This document shows positions 36,367 through 52,685 of a DNA stretch of 64,000 bases, piece by piece. The stretch is from Actinomyces oris. Lineage in GTDB: Bacteria > Actinomycetota > Actinomycetes > Actinomycetales > Actinomycetaceae. Position 1 is the first letter of the stretch. The number at the start of each line of letters is the position of its first letter. The DNA lies in NCBI RefSeq assembly GCF_001553935.1, contig NZ_CP014232.1:1922001-1986000 (forward strand), given 5' to 3'. The position numbers and the translations under genes are program-made. Below the pieces are notes generated by a model, which was not told where the DNA came from, did no database searches, and saw nothing but the letters and a program-made list of their open reading frames with translations.

Positions 36367-37599
36367 TCATGGCACCAGCACTCCGGGTGGACGCTCGCCC
36401 CACAGCCCGCCACCTTGAAGCCCGGCCACCGGTGAGAGGCGGGAGACCACCTCCAGGGGGAACATCGACAGCAGCCGGTCGGCCTGGGTGCGCATGTCGC
36501 TGAGCGAGGACCACGTCGCCCGGAAGAACCTCCACCCCAGCGACTCGAGCTCGTCCTGGCGGAGCTTCTCGAGGAAGACGTCCTCCTCGGTGTGGTACTT
36601 GGTCCGGCCGTCGAACTCCGCGACGACATGGTGATCGGGCCAGCCCAGGTCCAGGAAACGATCCTTGGACAGCCCCGGAACCGGGAACTGGGCAATGGCC
36701 CGAGGCAGCCCCACCACGAGCGTCATCCACCGCAGCACACTCTCCCCGGGCGAGACTGCCCAAGGGGTGGCAAAGGCCAGTACCGCACGCGCCTGCGCTA
36801 TCCCTCGCCGCCCCCGATGACGTGCCACGAGCTCCTCCCAGCAGGCGTGAGCCGAGCGCAGCCGCGTGGCACAGGAATCGCGGTGCCACGGATCAGGTCG
36901 GCAGTGCCGGTTCAGGGCCGCATCGGCGATGGAGAGCGCATTGTGCGGGGGCTCGTCGCAGGCGCAGTCGAAGGCGGTGCGCAGCACGGACGTGACGGGA
37001 ACCCCTCCGATCACCTCGATCTCCTCGTCGCGCAGCTGAAGCCGGCGACGGTGCATTCGGATCGGGGTGGCCTCGGGGTGCGTCGTATCGATGGGGGTCG
37101 GTACGCCCGACGACGGGTACCGGAAAGCGGGCAGTGTCGTTGTGGTCAGACGCGGGTTGCCGGAGACGGCGAGGTAGACGTCCGGCTCACCTGTCCACAT
37201 CGCCAGGCCATGAATCAGGGCTGCCGATGTGTGAGACAGGCAGGTGGCGGAGGGCAGGAGCTGTTGCGCGGCAATCGCACGTGCTAAGGACACCATGAAC
37301 CGCTGCTCCCAGCGTCGCCTGCCCGGAACTGCGTGCAGGTAGGCGCCCGGCAGAGTCGCAGCAGACCAGAATTGCGCGACGCGTGGAAGCCCTTGCGGCG
37401 GCCTGAGTAGATAATGGTCGGCCGAAGGTGCGCCGGGACCGGGCAGATGGGAGCGGGGCGGCTGGCAGTGGCTGCGATGGGGCTCATGCAGCGAGTCTTC
37501 CCACGAGGATCGGGGTATGACGAGCGCAAAGCCCCGTGGGTGTGGACTCGCCGGAGTCTGAAGGCAGGAGTGCTTCGCTGTGGATCCCGCAGCGGCCAC
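36367..37599 (-). CDS. AbiEi/DUF559-like protein
   Basis: A protein of up to 410 residues, probably an accessory gene. The N-terminal half after residue 60 resembles AbiEi-type antitoxin domains (TLPGAYLHAVPG, then CLSHTSAALIHGLAMWTGEPDVYL). The C-terminal 100 residues match DUF559, a Vsr-like endonuclease fold: DHHVVAEFDGRTKYHTEED then EKLRQDELESLGWRFFRATW, with the acidic and Lys residues present. The first 40 residues look non-conserved, so the true start may be downstream of 37599; no ribosome site decides it. No AbiEii toxin gene is adjacent. It sits between rplL and rpoB, which normally are neighbours, and is bracketed by two 131-bp repeats. Confidence 0.65.
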   Translation of the reverse strand: MAAAGSTAKHSCLQTPASPHPRGFALVIPRSSWEDSLHEPHRSHCQPPRSHLPGPGAPSADHYLLRPPQGLPRVAQFWSAATLPGAYLHAVPGRRRWEQRFMVSLARAIAAQQLLPSATCLSHTSAALIHGLAMWTGEPDVYLAVSGNPRLTTTTLPAFRYPSSGVPTPIDTTHPEATPIRMHRRRLQLRDEEIEVIGGVPVTSVLRTAFDCACDEPPHNALSIADAALNRHCRPDPWHRDSCATRLRSAHACWEELVARHRGRRGIAQARAVLAFATPWAVSPGESVLRWMTLVVGLPRAIAQFPVPGLSKDRFLDLGWPDHHVVAEFDGRTKYHTEEDVFLEKLRQDELESLGWRFFRATWSSLSDMRTQADRLLSMFPLEVVSRLSPVAGLQGGGLWGERPPGVLVP

Positions 37600-37688
37600 G
37601 GAACATCCGCTTCCCGGCCGAAGGATGGGATCGACGTGCTTGTCACGATGTCGTCGGGTCGGGACGGCCAGCAGGTGGGTGGGATGGA

Positions 37689-37819
37689 GGGTGGTGGGGG
37701 ATCGGGGACGTACATATGCGCCCAGGACTGCGATGTCCTCCAGGTCACTGAGGTCCGTCCCCAGTGGTCTGGAGGAGAACGCAGTCGCCGATCGGAAAGT
37801 ACGTTCCCGACGCCGTCGG
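37689..37819. repeat. 131-bp palindromic repeat element, copy 2
   Basis: Second copy of the element at 36194-36324. It lies 89 bp upstream of the assumed start of the DUF559-like gene. Differences are at the base after TACAT and at two positions of the inner stem, where AGACC becomes AGGTC. That change breaks pairing in the inner stem that is perfect in copy 1. Outer arms are retained. Confidence 0.85.
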
Positions 37820-38120
37820 CCGGACAGGATCGGGCGGGCGCAGAGGCTGCGGGGCCGAGGACGTGCAGGGCTGCGGGGCCAGGGGAGTGGGTGGCTGGGC
37901 GGCAGCGCGCGGGGGCTGGGTGTGCCGGGCGCGAGCCGGCCGGCACCCCTCAGTCGATGGGCCGCACCGAGGGACTCAGGTCACGCAGTGGACACGGGTG
38001 GGGCAGTATGCGCGACTGTGGTGGGAATCGCAAGGAACCAGGGCGGATCGGCGTGGAGTCCTTGACGTCGGCCGTGTACGCTAGCGCTTTGCGTGCATTG
38101 TGTGTATTGGTGCGAGGAGT
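37820..38120. other. Gene-free GC-rich stretch upstream of the rpoB leader
   Basis: No coding region with family similarity is visible on either strand. TTGACG (38062-38067) and TACGCT (38077-38082) are present, but the spacing is only 9 bp, so they do not make one promoter. TACGCT may be a -10 for rpoB with a poor -35. Confidence 0.4.
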
Positions 38121-38185
38121 ATCTGCCCTCCGTACGGGCTTCGGCCCGTCGGAACCCTGGCGGGCGTGAGCCCGACAGTGCAGAT
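38121..38185 (+). ncRNA. Structured rpoB leader: predicted three-way junction
   Basis: A closing helix ATCTGC/GCAGAT (38121-38126 with 38180-38185) encloses two hairpins. The first (38130-38152) has an ACGGGC/GCCCGT stem capped by a TTCG tetraloop, extended by CCG/CGG past one bulged T. The second (38157-38178) has CGGGC/GCCCG capped by a GTGA (GNRA) tetraloop, extended by CTG/CAG past a G-A mismatch. It ends 64 bases before the rpoB start codon. Two classic stable tetraloops in one junction argue for a selected RNA fold. No known leader family is recognised. Confidence 0.6.
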
Positions 38186-38249
38186 TCTACTCAACCCGGT
38201 GCCCGCAGTGTGCGTTGTGTGATCCCCGATCTGAGGGAAGGATCCCCCT

Positions 38250-41771
<3,522 letters not shown>

Positions 41772-41951
41772 GTGGCCACCGCCTGGTGACGACTTCGTGA
41801 CAACTTCATCGAGCCCCGGTTGAGGGCGGGTGGCCCACCCGCCACCCGCCCTCCCACCAGGCTCGCAGGCGCCGTCGGAGTCATGGAACAACGACGACGG
41901 AACGCCCCCAGACCACCACCTGATGAGATTTCACCATCGGAAGTAGGAACT

Positions 41952-45905
<3,954 letters not shown>

Positions 45906-45945
45906 GCGAGCCACCACCGGGTCCACGGGACCTGAGGCTCGCATA

Positions 45946-45985
45946 GCGTTCGGCCCGCTCCCCACCAGGGGAGCGGGCCGAACGC
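45946..45985. terminator. Terminator after rpoC
   Basis: A perfect 18-bp stem: left arm 45946-45963, right arm 45968-45985, loop ACCA (core CGGCCCGCTCCCC with GGGGAGCGGGCCG). No T tract follows on either side. It lies between rpoC and the convergent DUF4862 gene and probably stops both. Confidence 0.8.
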
Positions 45986-46030
45986 CGTCAGAGGCCGGGC
46001 GTGAAGGAGCCGGGCTCGGAGGAATGGGGC

Positions 46031-46987
46031 TCAGGCACTGAGCATGGTCTCGCGGACACGGCTGACCCAGGCGAGCTTGTCCTCCAGGGAGGCGCTCGCC
46101 GGAGTGTTGATCTTGAGGCCCTCGTAGACCTGGACGCCGTCGGCGGCCCGCATCGTGGCAGCTACCCTCTCCGCAGTGAGCCAGCTGGTCGGCTCGTGCT
46201 CGGCCAGCGGCAGGTGCGCGTCGGCCCACGCCCAGGCCCACTGCGTCTCCTCCGGTCCGGCGCCCGAGATCATGACGCCGCCCAGCACTCCCGCCTCCAC
46301 GAGCTCGCGCACGTGGCTCTCCGGGGTGGACGGGTCATGGGTCTCGATGACGGAGCGCCCCCAGTTGACGGTGATGAGTGCCGCGGTGTCCCGGCAGGCG
46401 TCGATCTCCTGGGCCAGCGTCAGGAAGGCCTTTTCCGAGGGGCCCACGCCGCCCTCGGCATCGCAGTGCTCCACGATCATCCCCAGGCCGCGGGAGGCGA
46501 AGTCCTCGCTCAGCTCACTCAAGGAGGCGTGGAAGGCCTCGGGGGTGGCCTGGTGGTGCGGCGCCGAGTGCAGTTCCACCCGGGTGACGAGCTGCGCGCC
46601 GGCCGCCTCGTGCAGGCGGTCGACGGCCTCCAGCAGGGAGCGGGTGTAGGCCAGTGCCTGAGCGCGTCCGTCATCGTCGGGGGAGGCCAGGCCGAAGACG
46701 GGGTTGGCCCCGGCGCGCCCCATGGTGCCCGGGATCGCCGTGATGACGCACTGGTCGAAGCGTCCGGCCAGCTGCTTGGCCAGCCATGGCTCCGGGGCGT
46801 CCAGGGCCTCCCGGAAGGGCAGCTCGATGCCGTCGACCCAGCCGAGGTCGGCCAGTGCGGCGTACAGGGCGGCGGCACCGCTGCGGTCCTCGTCGTCGGG
46901 CGGAAGCATGGGGTAGGCACCGACGACGAAGGGCACGGTGCGGGACTGGGCAGGTGTGTCAGTCCGATTCTCTGAGGTGGCGGACAT
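46031..46987 (-). CDS. DUF4862 family protein
   Basis: A 318-residue cytoplasmic protein with a TIM-barrel-like pattern of alternating strands and helices. VPFVVGAYPMLPPDDED, GIELPFREAL and RVELHSAPHHQATPEAFHASL are DUF4862 family blocks, with further acidic/His clusters in GMIVEHCDAEGGVGPSEKAF. From family knowledge DUF4862 genes occur with sialic acid or sugar utilisation genes; the reaction is unknown. The neighbour on the other side is a sialidase in divergent orientation, with 148 bp between starts, consistent with shared regulation. No signal peptide. Confidence 0.82.
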   Translation of the reverse strand: MSATSENRTDTPAQSRTVPFVVGAYPMLPPDDEDRSGAAALYAALADLGWVDGIELPFREALDAPEPWLAKQLAGRFDQCVITAIPGTMGRAGANPVFGLASPDDDGRAQALAYTRSLLEAVDRLHEAAGAQLVTRVELHSAPHHQATPEAFHASLSELSEDFASRGLGMIVEHCDAEGGVGPSEKAFLTLAQEIDACRDTAALITVNWGRSVIETHDPSTPESHVRELVEAGVLGGVMISGAGPEETQWAWAWADAHLPLAEHEPTSWLTAERVAATMRAADGVQVYEGLKINTPASASLEDKLAWVSRVRETMLSA

Positions 46988-47031
46988 GTGGTCTCCTTGA
47001 GGTGCAGGGATCGTGCTACAGTGCGCGATAC

Positions 47032-47055
47032 GTCAGACATCATATGACTGGATGT
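47032..47055. promoter_or_regulatory. Candidate operator between DUF4862 and the sialidase
   Basis: An AT-rich island with nested symmetry: TCATATGA is a perfect palindrome (47040-47047), flanked by GTCA (47032-47035) and TGAC (47045-47048), and ACATC/GATGT at 47037-47041 and 47051-47055. It lies midway in the divergent gap. A sugar-responsive repressor site is plausible but not proven. Confidence 0.3.
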
Positions 47056-47135
47056 GCGGTGGCGCACCGTCGCGCACGGCACTGCCGGTCGTTCAACGCC
47101 GGCGGGCAGCCGCTACCGGCACGAAGGATCTCCCC

Positions 47136-49568
47136 ATGCTCTTCGATCTCACCGCATCCGACACCTCCCCCCTGAGCCTCAGCGAGGAAAATGTCGCTGC
47201 CCTGGCCGCCTGCGGGCGCGGCACGATCCTTCTCGATGTCGCCGCCCGCGCCGACGCCACCCTCATTGCGTTCACCGGTACCAACGGACGGATCACGCTG
47301 TCGCTTCGCGCCGGCCGCCTCGACGGCGAGCAGGTCCTCGGCGCAGTCGGCCGTCCGGAGGGGTCCTCCGGAGCCGGGAGTGAGAGCGGCATTCAGCACC
47401 GTGTCCTCGACGCCGAGGACGCCCTGGGCCTGGACGACGGCCGCCCCCACACCATCGCCGTCACCGTCAACGAGACCGGCACCCACCTCTACGCCGACGG
47501 CTACGAGTGCTTCTCCACGACGCTGACCGCCTTCCTCGCCCAGATCGGGTTGACCGACGTGCGCATCGACCCCGACGGGATCGCCGCGGTCACCCGCCTG
47601 GCCGCCTGGGACGAGCCGCTCAGCGACCGCGCCGTCATGGCCCAGTCCCTGCCCGCCACCCCACTGGTCCAGTTCGCGGCCAGTGAGCTCTCCGCCCGTG
47701 ACGCCCGCCGTACCGGAGCCCTGGCCACCGGCTCCATCCGGGCGCTGCTGCGCACCCGCGGCCGCGGCCAGGGAGGCACCATCATCGCCGCGAGCGGCCA
47801 GGGCGGCACCCTGCACCTCGACATCGACGCGGGAGGTCTGAGCTACCGGGTCCTGCCCAGTGAGGACTCACCCGAGACCGAGCCCCTCATCGAGGCGCGA
47901 GCCCCGGGCCACTGGGACGACGGGACCTGGCACGACGTCGTGGTCACCTCTGGGCGCGGCGCGGTGGAGATCCATGTCGACGGCTACCAGGTGGCCCTCG
48001 TCCCCGGCGGTGCCTTCCTGGCCGACATCGCGCCGGTGACGCGTGTCGTCGTGGGCGCCGACCTGGACGGCAGGCGCCTCTTCGGTGAGGCGCAGACCGC
48101 CATGATCTACGACGCCGCCCTCACCGACGCCCAGGTCAAGCGCCTGGCCGCTGCCGCCCCGCTGCCCACGCGCGCCCTGTTCGACACCGGCTACCACGGC
48201 GCCCGGTCCTACCGGATCCCCTCCCTGCTCACCCTGGACAGCGGCGTCATCCTGGCCGGCGCCGACCAACGCGTCTCCATCCCCAACGACGCCCCCAATG
48301 ACATCAACCTCGTCATGCGTCGCAGCCTCGACGGTGGGGCCACCTGGGAGGAGATGCGCACCCTGCTCAGCCTCCCGGGCACCGGGGCGCTGGGCGCCAG
48401 CCTCATCGACTCCGTCCTGGTCCAGGACCGCTCCACCGGACGCGTCATCTGCCTGGTCGACCAGTTCCCCGGCGGCATCGGCCAGCCCAACGCGGCCGTC
48501 GGCACCGGCTTCGATGAGCAGGGGCATCGCGTGCTCCACAACCGCGCCGGCGAGCTTTTCGCCGTCGAGCCCGACGGCAGCGTCGTCACGGAGGCCGGCG
48601 AGGCCACCGACTACCGCATCGTCCTCAGCGGCGATGACGCCGCAGGGGTGCGCGCCGGCGACGTGCTCCTGGGCGGCCGGGCGGCCGGCAGCATCTACCT
48701 CGCCCACGAGCAGGCCCCCGAGGACTGCCTCTTCCAGCACCGCGGCTCCCACCTGCTCATGATCACCTCCGACGACGACGGCGCCACCTGGTCCGAGCCG
48801 ATCGACATCACCGCCCAGGTCAAGGCCGACTGGATGTGCTTCCTGGGAACCGGCCCCGGCAACGCCATCCAGCTGACCGCACCGGAGCACGCCGGACGCA
48901 TCCTCGCACCCGTCTACTACAGCCACGAGGCCGGCGGCACCGCCTACCTGTCCTGCGCCGCCATCTACTCCGACGACGGCGGGACCACCTGGACCCTGAG
49001 CGCCTCACCCAATGACGGACGCGAGGTGATGGGCGCCGTCGTCCACTCCCGGGACCTCGCCGACGAGCGGGCCAGCCTGTACGAGTCCGTCCTCGTCGAA
49101 GGAACCGACGGCGCCGTGCACGTGTGGGCTCGCAACCAGCACCCCTCGGGCAGAGTCGCCCACGCCGTCTCCCACGACGGGGGCGTCACCTGGGGGGAGG
49201 TCGACTACGACGAGCAGCTCTCCGAGATCTTCTCCCAGCCCAACGCCATCGCCATCACTGGCCTGGAGGGCGCAGCGGCCGTGGGGGACGGCGACGGCGT
49301 CAAGGGTGCGGTCGGCCGGGGGATCGTCTTTGCCAACGCCTCCCGGATGCTGCCCTTCCGCGGCTGCGGCGTCCTGCGCCTGAGCTACGACGACGGCGCC
49401 ACCTGGCCCCACAACCGGGTCATCAACCCGCGCCACTACGTCTACCAGTGCATGGCCCAGCTGCCCAGCGGCGACATCGCCCTACTGTGGGAGCGCGAGT
49501 GGCAGGGGCTGTTCCTGACCACTGTGCCGCTGGCCTGGCTGACGAGCTCGCACTCGACCATCAGCTGA
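47136..49568 (+). CDS. Exo-alpha-sialidase (GH33), no secretion signal
   Basis: An 810-residue glycosidase releasing terminal sialic acid. Residues 1-340 form lectin-like LamG/concanavalin domains (ILLDVAARADATLIAFTG, TWHDVVVTSGRGAVEIHVDGY). The catalytic propeller starts with YRIP at 359-362 (Arg360 of the Arg triad). At least five Asp boxes follow: SLDGGATW (397-404), SDDDGATW, SDDGGTTW, SHDGGVTW and SYDDGATW. The nucleophile Tyr is expected in YVYQCMAQL and the partner Glu in ALLWERE. ATG 47136 gives a soluble N-terminus; no signal peptide and no LPXTG sorting signal are present, unlike the cell-wall sialidases of Actinomyces. It probably acts inside the cell. Confidence 0.9.
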   Translation: MLFDLTASDTSPLSLSEENVAALAACGRGTILLDVAARADATLIAFTGTNGRITLSLRAGRLDGEQVLGAVGRPEGSSGAGSESGIQHRVLDAEDALGLDDGRPHTIAVTVNETGTHLYADGYECFSTTLTAFLAQIGLTDVRIDPDGIAAVTRLAAWDEPLSDRAVMAQSLPATPLVQFAASELSARDARRTGALATGSIRALLRTRGRGQGGTIIAASGQGGTLHLDIDAGGLSYRVLPSEDSPETEPLIEARAPGHWDDGTWHDVVVTSGRGAVEIHVDGYQVALVPGGAFLADIAPVTRVVVGADLDGRRLFGEAQTAMIYDAALTDAQVKRLAAAAPLPTRALFDTGYHGARSYRIPSLLTLDSGVILAGADQRVSIPNDAPNDINLVMRRSLDGGATWEEMRTLLSLPGTGALGASLIDSVLVQDRSTGRVICLVDQFPGGIGQPNAAVGTGFDEQGHRVLHNRAGELFAVEPDGSVVTEAGEATDYRIVLSGDDAAGVRAGDVLLGGRAAGSIYLAHEQAPEDCLFQHRGSHLLMITSDDDGATWSEPIDITAQVKADWMCFLGTGPGNAIQLTAPEHAGRILAPVYYSHEAGGTAYLSCAAIYSDDGGTTWTLSASPNDGREVMGAVVHSRDLADERASLYESVLVEGTDGAVHVWARNQHPSGRVAHAVSHDGGVTWGEVDYDEQLSEIFSQPNAIAITGLEGAAAVGDGDGVKGAVGRGIVFANASRMLPFRGCGVLRLSYDDGATWPHNRVINPRHYVYQCMAQLPSGDIALLWEREWQGLFLTTVPLAWLTSSHSTIS

Positions 49569-49639
49569 GCCCGACCGGCCCCGCCGACCCGGGTGCCCGC
49601 GGTGCACGGGGCGGGGAAGAGGTGGGGGAGAATCGCCCC

Positions 49640-51886
49640 ATGACGAGTCCCTCGCCCTCAGCCTCCACACCCCGCCCCGCCCCGCACGAGCTGCTGGGAC
49701 TGACCAGCCCCGCCTACGGCGGCGACTACAACCCCGAGCAGTGGGATGAGGCCACCTTCGCCGAGGACCTCGAGCTCATGGCCGAGGCCGGCGTCAACCT
49801 GGTCTCCCTCGGCATCTTCTCTTGGGCGCGCCTCGAGCCGCGCGAGGGCGTCTACGAGCTCGACTGGCTGGTGGAGATCGTCGACCGTCTCCACGAGGCG
49901 GGCATCGCCGTCGACCTGGCCACCGCCACCGCCTCCCCGCCCGCCTGGATGGCCACCGACCACCCCGAGTCCCTGCCGATGAACGCCGACGGCGTGCGCC
50001 TGGGCCTGGGCTCACGCCAGCAGTACTGCCCCAGCTCCACCGTCTACCGGAAGCGCTCCGCCGCCCTGGCCGCGGTGCTGGCCGAGCGCCTGGGCGACCA
50101 CCCGGGCGTCGTCATGTGGCACATCGGCAACGAGTACGGCTGCCACACCGCCGAGTGCTTCTGCCCCGCCTGCGCCCGGGCCTTCCGGGCCTGGCTGGCT
50201 GACCGCTACGGCGACGTCGAGCGCCTCAACGCCGCCTGGGGCACCGACTTCTGGTCCCAGCGCTATACGAGCCTGGAGCAGGTCGCCCCGCCCGCCGCCA
50301 TGCCCACCTTCCCCAACCCCGCCCAGATACTGGACTGGAGGCGCTTCAGCGACCACCAGCTGCGCAGCCTCATGGAGGCCGAGGCCCGCATCCTGCGGGA
50401 GCGCTCGACGCGGCCGGTGACCACCAACTTCATGGGCGACTTCCCGGCCACCGACTACTGGCGCTGGGCCGAGGCCCTCGACATCATCTCCGACGACTCC
50501 TACCCCGACCCCGCCGACCCGGCCGCCGCCCACGAGGTCGCCTGGGCCGGTGACCTCATGCGGGGCCTGGCCGGAGGGCGCCCCTGGATCCTCATGGAGC
50601 AGGCGCCCAGCGCCGTCCAGTGGCGCAGGCGCAACTCGCCCAAGCGCCCCGGCCAGCTCCTCCTGTGGTCCCTGGCTCGCGTGGCCCACGGCGCCGACGG
50701 TGTCCTGCAGTTCCAGTGGCGCCAGTCCCGCCGGGGCGCCGAGACCTTCCACTCCGGCATGGTCCCCCACGCCGGGCGAGACAGCCGCACCTGGGAGGAG
50801 GTCGTGGCCACCGGGCAGGCGCTCGCACGCCTCGGGGCGGTCCTGGGGGAACCGGTGCGGGCTGAGGCGGCCCTCGTCGTGGACTGGGAGAGCCAGTGGG
50901 CACTGAGCGCGGCCATCGGCCCGGTCGAGGTCGGTGAGCGCTTCGAGGCGGCCCGCGCCTGGCACCGCAGCCTGTGGGAGGCCGGGATCGCCACCGACAT
51001 CGTCCCGGTGGGCCGGAGCCTGGAGGGCTATCGCCTCATCATCGTTCCCGCCGTGTTCATCGACCGCCCCGAGCTCGCCGAGCGCCTGGAGCGGGCGGTC
51101 GCCGCAGGCGCCCAGGTCGTCGTGGCCGGTCCCACCGGGGTCGTCGACGCCAACGCGGGAGCCGTCCTGGGCGGCTACCTGGGATCCCTACGGCCGCTGC
51201 TCGGGGTGCGGGTCACCGATCACGCCGCCCTGACCGGTCAGGTCCAGCAGCCCGATCCCCGAGGCGAGCTCGTCAACCGCCTCAGCCGCGCCGTCGGGAC
51301 TCCCGCCGCCGAGACCTGGACGGGACTGGAGGCCGTCAGCGAGCCCCTGCGTCGAGTCCTGGACCGGACGGGAACGCCCGCCCCCGATCTGCGCGCCGGC
51401 GGCTGGGCCGAGGAGCTCCGTATCGACGAGGTGCTCGAGGGGGCGGCTGAGAACACCCGGGCGGGGCAGGGCCGGCAGTCGGTCGAGGTCGTTGCGGTCT
51501 TCGACGGCCGCGGCGGGGGAGCGGATCTGACCGGGAGGCCCGCCATCACCCGGCGGTCTATGAGCGGGGCAGGAGCGGGGTGGTACGTGGCCGCCGACCT
51601 CGACGCCCTCAGCCGAGCCGCCCTGTTGACACTGGTGTGCGCGCACGCCCGGCTGCGACCCGTGGTCGCCGACCTGCCTGACGGCGTTGAGGCCCAGCGG
51701 CGCGGGGACGTCCTCTTCCTGCTCAACCACTCCGACCGGGCTGCCGAGGTGGCCGGAGTCGTGGGCGCCGACCTGCTGAGCGGCCAGTCCTGCACCGGCC
51801 ACGTGATCGTGCCCCCGCGCTCAGCGCTCGTGGTGCACCACCCGCCGAATACCCAGGCCTCCTCTTCGAGCACAACCCTGACGTGA
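49640..51886 (+). CDS. Beta-galactosidase, GH42
   Basis: A 748-residue enzyme hydrolysing beta-galactosides. The TIM barrel begins GGDYNPEQWDEATFAEDLELM. The acid/base is Glu165 in IGNEYG, and the nucleophile is Glu320 in LMEQAPSAVQW. The zinc-site cysteines of GH42 are present: Cys130 and Cys173, Cys175, Cys178 (ECFCPAC). A trimerisation domain and a C-terminal beta domain follow. No signal peptide, so it is cytoplasmic. It lies 71 bp after the sialidase and is probably co-transcribed; together they would remove sialic acid and then galactose from imported glycans. The frame is open upstream, but ATG 49640 fits the family. Confidence 0.93.
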   Translation: MTSPSPSASTPRPAPHELLGLTSPAYGGDYNPEQWDEATFAEDLELMAEAGVNLVSLGIFSWARLEPREGVYELDWLVEIVDRLHEAGIAVDLATATASPPAWMATDHPESLPMNADGVRLGLGSRQQYCPSSTVYRKRSAALAAVLAERLGDHPGVVMWHIGNEYGCHTAECFCPACARAFRAWLADRYGDVERLNAAWGTDFWSQRYTSLEQVAPPAAMPTFPNPAQILDWRRFSDHQLRSLMEAEARILRERSTRPVTTNFMGDFPATDYWRWAEALDIISDDSYPDPADPAAAHEVAWAGDLMRGLAGGRPWILMEQAPSAVQWRRRNSPKRPGQLLLWSLARVAHGADGVLQFQWRQSRRGAETFHSGMVPHAGRDSRTWEEVVATGQALARLGAVLGEPVRAEAALVVDWESQWALSAAIGPVEVGERFEAARAWHRSLWEAGIATDIVPVGRSLEGYRLIIVPAVFIDRPELAERLERAVAAGAQVVVAGPTGVVDANAGAVLGGYLGSLRPLLGVRVTDHAALTGQVQQPDPRGELVNRLSRAVGTPAAETWTGLEAVSEPLRRVLDRTGTPAPDLRAGGWAEELRIDEVLEGAAENTRAGQGRQSVEVVAVFDGRGGGADLTGRPAITRRSMSGAGAGWYVAADLDALSRAALLTLVCAHARLRPVVADLPDGVEAQRRGDVLFLLNHSDRAAEVAGVVGADLLSGQSCTGHVIVPPRSALVVHHPPNTQASSSSTTLT

Positions 51887-52012
51887 GGCAGTAAGTGGGG
51901 CCGACAGTGCCTGGAGGTGAGCCGTCAGCGGTGGCGCGGCGACACGGGGTTGACGACAAGGTAGTTGCTCAACAGGACATCACACGAAGGTGGCGGCGTC
52001 TACACTGTCGCT

Positions 52013-52528
52013 ATGACGATCCCCAACGGCATCCCTGAAGACTCGTCGCAGTACTACACGAACCAGCCGCAGACGACGCATCCCTATGCGTACACCGAAG
52101 GGGCGGCGCCATCCGCGCAGCCGGTCGGACGTCAACCCCTCCGCTCTCGCATGAACATGACACCGGAGATCTCCCACAGCATCATGAAGGATGCCGTCAT
52201 GATGATTCTGGGAGGGCTTGCCGGCATGGGAATCTTCTATGCTGTGACCAGGTCCTTTGATGAGCCATCCGGCTATGCGATCTTCTTCGGCATGGGTGCC
52301 GGATTCCCCTTCGGGTGGCGAGCACTGTCGTTCATGGATCCCATCATTAATTCACTTAGATTCTCATTTAGAACTAAGGGGAAGGTTGATGTTCCGCTTA
52401 TTTTCTATGTGATGCTACTTTTTCCTTACTTTCTGTACATTGTGAAATTCGGTTTGGCTGTGATGGTTGGTATCCCTGCGCTGGTGTTCTCGGTTGCCAG
52501 GCACTTGTGGCATGTATTCTTGGACTAG
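52013..52528 (+). CDS. Small multi-pass membrane protein, unknown
   Basis: A 171-residue protein with no family recognised. A polar, Gln/Tyr/Thr-rich N-terminus (1-55) precedes hydrophobic segments near 60-78, 88-106, 127-145 and 147-165. Start ATG 52013 is chosen over the open upstream frame because the family-free upstream part is short and polar. The 3' half, about 52320-52530, is distinctly AT-rich (TTTTCTATGTG, TTCTGTACATTGTG) compared with neighbours, a sign of recent acquisition or relaxed codon use. It opens the plus-strand cluster that leads to the vWA and tubulin-like genes. Confidence 0.65.
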   Translation: MTIPNGIPEDSSQYYTNQPQTTHPYAYTEGAAPSAQPVGRQPLRSRMNMTPEISHSIMKDAVMMILGGLAGMGIFYAVTRSFDEPSGYAIFFGMGAGFPFGWRALSFMDPIINSLRFSFRTKGKVDVPLIFYVMLLFPYFLYIVKFGLAVMVGIPALVFSVARHLWHVFLD

Positions 52529-52685
52529 TTGACAGGTGTGGCTGGGCTTGTGTGAAGGTCACTGGTGCGTCAAACGCGGCAGTGAATAGTGTTGCAGTGT
52601 TGGGGCGGTGACGCCCGTACTGATTGTCGAGGGGTGCCGATGGTGGGTGACTCTCGGAGTGTTATCGTTCGGTTGAGGTAATGAT

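Noticed and set aside
34937..36889. A 650-codon minus-strand open frame across rplJ/rplL and the repeat element
   Set aside because: It crosses two ribosomal protein genes and a terminator hairpin; the part over the repeat also appears in the second repeat copy, which shows it follows the repeat, not a protein.
36367..37599. A full AbiE toxin-antitoxin pair
   Set aside because: No nucleotidyltransferase (AbiEii) gene is adjacent on either strand, and the C-terminus is DUF559-like.
38062..38082. TTGACG and TACGCT as an rpoB promoter
   Set aside because: Spacing is 9 bp, far too short for one sigma-70 type promoter.
36100..38100. Short open frames within the two 131-bp repeats as a duplicated gene
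   Set aside because: The shared peptide ends exactly with the repeat boundaries and the element is palindromic, so a structural DNA/RNA element is the better explanation.
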